Source of the DNA: Moraxella oblonga NBRC 102422
Lineage (GTDB): Bacteria > Pseudomonadota > Gammaproteobacteria > Pseudomonadales > Moraxellaceae
Length of the DNA: 64,000 nucleotides
Reading direction: 5' to 3'
Assembly (NCBI RefSeq): GCF_001598275.1
Contig: NZ_BCYQ01000011.1
Coordinates: forward strand, 1-64,000
Made by a program: the position numbers and the translations under genes. Positions 61,259 to 64,000 of this stretch are shown piece by piece. The first letter of the stretch is position 1, and each line of letters begins with the position of its first letter. The notes below the pieces were generated by a model. The model was not told the origin of the DNA and made no database searches. It saw nothing but the letters and a program-made list of their open reading frames with translations.

Positions 61259-62374
61259 TCAAATCACCGCCTTTGGATATGACCCCAAAATACGCAAATC
61301 CTTAACAAGTGGGCGAATGTCATTTAAGGCATTTTTGATATTTTCATCATCAATATGCCCAAGCATATCAATAAAGAATACATAAGCCCATTTGTTTGGG
61401 CGTTCTGGACGCGTTTCAATACTGGTCATTGATACGCCGTGTTTTTTTAGGGGTTCTAAAATATCAATCAATGCCCCTGCACGGTCTGGACTTGATACAA
61501 TGATGGAGGTTTTGTCTTGACCGCTTGGGGCAATATCCTCTCGCCCAATGACCAAGAACCGTGTGGTATTATTGGGATTGTCTTCAATGTTTTCGTGCAG
61601 TTTGTGCAAATCGTATTCTGCCGCTGCTACATCGCCTGCAATCGCTGCCGAATGCCATTCGTTTTTGATGCGTTTGGCTGCCTCGCCATTTGAGGACATT
61701 GCCACTCGCTCCACGCCTGCATAGTGCGTGTCTAGCCATTGACGACATTGGGCAAGGGTTTGCTGATGGGCATAGATTTTGGAAATTGCCTCAACTTTGG
61801 TGTGTTTATCCACCAAAAAATTGTGATGAATGGGCAACTCCACTTCGCCAATGATATGTAAATTTGACCCCAAAAATGCATCTAGGGTATGATTGACCAC
61901 GCCTTCTGATGAATTTTCCACAGGCACAACGCCATACATCGCAGAGCCTGCCTCCACTTCACGAAATACTTCGGTGATGGTGGCAAGTGGCACGGTGGTG
62001 GTTGCCTTGCCAAAGTGCTTTAAGGCAGCAGCGTGGGTAAAAGTCCCTACAGGCCCCAAAAAAGCAATCTTTTGTGGTGCTTCAAGCTCCAAACATACTG
62101 ACATAATCTCACGAAACAGGCGTGCCATCTTTTCAGAAGGCATTGCCCCATTCATTGCCTCATTGCGTTCCATTACTGTCTTTAGGACTTGGGCTTCTCG
62201 TTCTGGACGGTAAAAAATGGGGTGGTTTTCAAAGTCCTTTTTGGCAATGGCAACTTCTTTGGCGATACTGGCTCGCTCGTTGATAAGCTGTTGAATTTGT
62301 TCATCAATATGGTCAATTTTATCACGCAACACATTGATTTTGTTGGTGTCTAAGCTGGTATTTGGCTTGGTCAT
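61259..62374 (-). CDS. pheA: Chorismate mutase / prephenate dehydratase
   Basis: Two-step enzyme of phenylalanine synthesis. 371 residues from ATG 62374, which has AGGGG upstream. Residues 10-95 are an AroQ-type chorismate mutase (LRDKIDHIDEQIQQLINERA and a YRPEREAQVL motif). About 100-280 is the dehydratase (KIAFLGPVGTFTHAAA, GVVPVENSSEGVVNHTLD, NNTTRFLVIG). A C-terminal ACT domain (TSIIVSSPDRAGALIDIL, with MTSIETRPERPNKWAYVFF) allows feedback control by phenylalanine. Upstream gap 62375-62534 is AT-rich. Confidence 0.96.
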   Translation of the reverse strand: MTKPNTSLDTNKINVLRDKIDHIDEQIQQLINERASIAKEVAIAKKDFENHPIFYRPEREAQVLKTVMERNEAMNGAMPSEKMARLFREIMSVCLELEAPQKIAFLGPVGTFTHAAALKHFGKATTTVPLATITEVFREVEAGSAMYGVVPVENSSEGVVNHTLDAFLGSNLHIIGEVELPIHHNFLVDKHTKVEAISKIYAHQQTLAQCRQWLDTHYAGVERVAMSSNGEAAKRIKNEWHSAAIAGDVAAAEYDLHKLHENIEDNPNNTTRFLVIGREDIAPSGQDKTSIIVSSPDRAGALIDILEPLKKHGVSMTSIETRPERPNKWAYVFFIDMLGHIDDENIKNALNDIRPLVKDLRILGSYPKAVI

Positions 62375-62534
62375 AAGCACCCCTAACTTTTGGTTTTTAA
62401 AAATAGGCTAATGATACATGAAATTTAGGGGTTAGGGCAAATCTTTTTTTTGATTTTCTTGATATTAATTGGCAAAATAATCAATTTTTAATAATTTAAT
62501 TTATTTTATAAAATTATATAAATTCACTTTGCAT

Positions 62535-62564
62535 AAAAAAACACGCCCAATTCGGACGTGTTTT
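62535..62564 (-). terminator. Terminator after adk
   Basis: On the minus strand AAAACACGTCC pairs with GGGCGTGTTTT around GAATT, followed by T residues; 12 bases past the adk stop. Confidence 0.88.
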
Positions 62565-62576
62565 CACGATGACGCA

Positions 62577-63260
<684 letters not shown>

Positions 63261-63343
63261 TTACAATATAAACCACATTATCCGATTGTTCAAGTATTTT
63301 TGGTGATAATTTTTAATAAAAATGGTAGTATTTTTAAATAAAA

Positions 63344-64000
63344 TCATGGTACGATTTGTGAAATCTCCAAATCCACCGCCACTTTATCACCAAGCACCAC
63401 AGGGTTTGCGATAAAATCACCAGATTGGCGAATGGCATTACCATCATGACTGATACGAGCATTGACAAGCAATGTAGCTTTACTCTCACGCCCTACTGAC
63501 AAGGTATGGTTTGGCATCATCGCATCCAAATCACTCAATGATACTTGCAGTTTGCCATCACGCAACTCTTTGATGGGCAAACGCTTTACCGCATAAGGGG
63601 GCGAACCTTTATCATCACTAATAGTGATAAAAATGGTGTCAGTTTCACCAAGTTTTACCAATAGGCTGTCTGCCACACTTACTCCAACTTTCACACCTGC
63701 CATTACTTTACTTTCTTGGGCATCAATGGTACGTACCAATTCATCAAGGCTTGCCAATGCTTGACTGCGGTCGCCTGATTTACTGGCGATGTTTGTGCGA
63801 AGTTTGGCAACCCACGCTTTGGCTAAGGTATAATTACCTGCACGAGTCTCACCCATTGCCAACATCATCATTGCCCCTTCATGGTCTGGCGTGTGTTGCA
63901 AGGTTTCCAATAAGACATTTTTAATGGTACCATCAAGCATGCCATTATTGGCAAAAAAACCCATTTGAGCATAGGTCATGGCAACCTCAGTATCACTAGG
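63344..64000 (-). CDS. ccmI: C-terminal part of cytochrome c biogenesis protein CcmI (partial)
   Basis: The frame is open to the window edge, so the N terminus is missing. The visible 218 or so residues begin with a TPR-like part (DTEVAMTYAQMGFF, TPDHEGAMMMLAMGETRAGN, LAKAWVAKL) and continue into the periplasmic C-terminal domain with DTIFITISDDKGSPPYAVKR, LSDLDAMMPNHTLS, and an ending with RISHDGNAIRQSGDFIANP. CcmI holds apocytochrome c for heme attachment. Other ccm genes would lie beyond the right end. Confidence 0.85.
   Translation of the reverse strand, partial: PSDTEVAMTYAQMGFFANNGMLDGTIKNVLLETLQHTPDHEGAMMMLAMGETRAGNYTLAKAWVAKLRTNIASKSGDRSQALASLDELVRTIDAQESKVMAGVKVGVSVADSLLVKLGETDTIFITISDDKGSPPYAVKRLPIKELRDGKLQVSLSDLDAMMPNHTLSVGRESKATLLVNARISHDGNAIRQSGDFIANPVVLGDKVAVDLEISQIVP

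Overview
The window looks like chromosomal DNA of a Moraxella-type gammaproteobacterium (family Moraxellaceae). Supporting signs are the moderate to low G+C, an rnhA-dnaQ fusion, an Hfq with a long glycine-rich tail, a fimL-nudC pair, an AdeIJK/MexAB-OprM-like efflux operon, and lipooligosaccharide-type glycosyltransferases beside the lpt genes. No species is claimed. I see no rRNA, CRISPR array, prophage or transposase.

Layout. (1) 0.1-8.2 kb, + strand: aroQ, rnhA-dnaQ, fimL, nudC, a queD-like gene, tsaE, an unknown membrane protein, miaA and hfq. (2) 8.2-13.2 kb, +: Kdo and LPS export operon kdsD-kdsC-lptC-lptA-lptB, then two family-25 glycosyltransferases. (3) 13.2-16.0 kb, -: trpG-trpD-trpC. 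(4) 16.2-22.5 kb, -: a tripartite RND efflux operon. (5) tRNA-Cys and tRNA-Leu. (6) 23.2-31.2 kb, mostly + and AT-rich: an accessory-looking cluster with a GbsR-type regulator, three paralogous small membrane proteins, a desaturase, two SDR/epimerase proteins, a DoxX-like protein, a DUF2269 protein with an in-frame stop, two DCC thioredoxin-like proteins, a bS21-like protein and a TacA-TacT toxin-antitoxin pair. (7) 31.3-45.7 kb: metK behind a structured leader, DUF3144, rnz, tal, a WG-repeat protein, rubredoxin-hydrolase, a purine permease, rpsT with a structured leader, an orphan RHH protein, a DUF3360 permease, yacG, argD, a degenerate LytM lipoprotein, apaH, rsmA and rlpA. (8) 45.8-55.2 kb: HIT protein, an interrupted membrane gene, mfd, ppiD, hupB, a UbiJ-like protein, folK and folB. 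(9) 55.2-62.4 kb, all -: the aromatic genes pheA, tyrA and aroA interleaved with small accessory genes, a PIN toxin-antitoxin pair and a MITE-like inverted repeat. (10) adk and the C-terminal part of ccmI at the right edge.

How the parts work together. Core genes cover aromatic amino acid synthesis (aroQ, aroA, pheA, tyrA, trpGDC), outer-membrane biogenesis (kds, lpt, GT25, ppiD), folate, translation and replication. The accessory content sits in two AT-rich stretches (23-31 kb and 55-61 kb), each with toxin-antitoxin genes and signs of gene decay.

The observations I would follow up first are the four-helix RNA-like leader before metK (about 31371-31463), the MITE-like element between tyrA and aroA (58458-58586), the redox/membrane gene cluster at 23-31 kb, two genes each broken by a single in-frame TAA (28496 and 46617), and the 14-bp inverted repeat flanking the rubredoxin -10. 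All calls come from reading the sequence; no database search was run.
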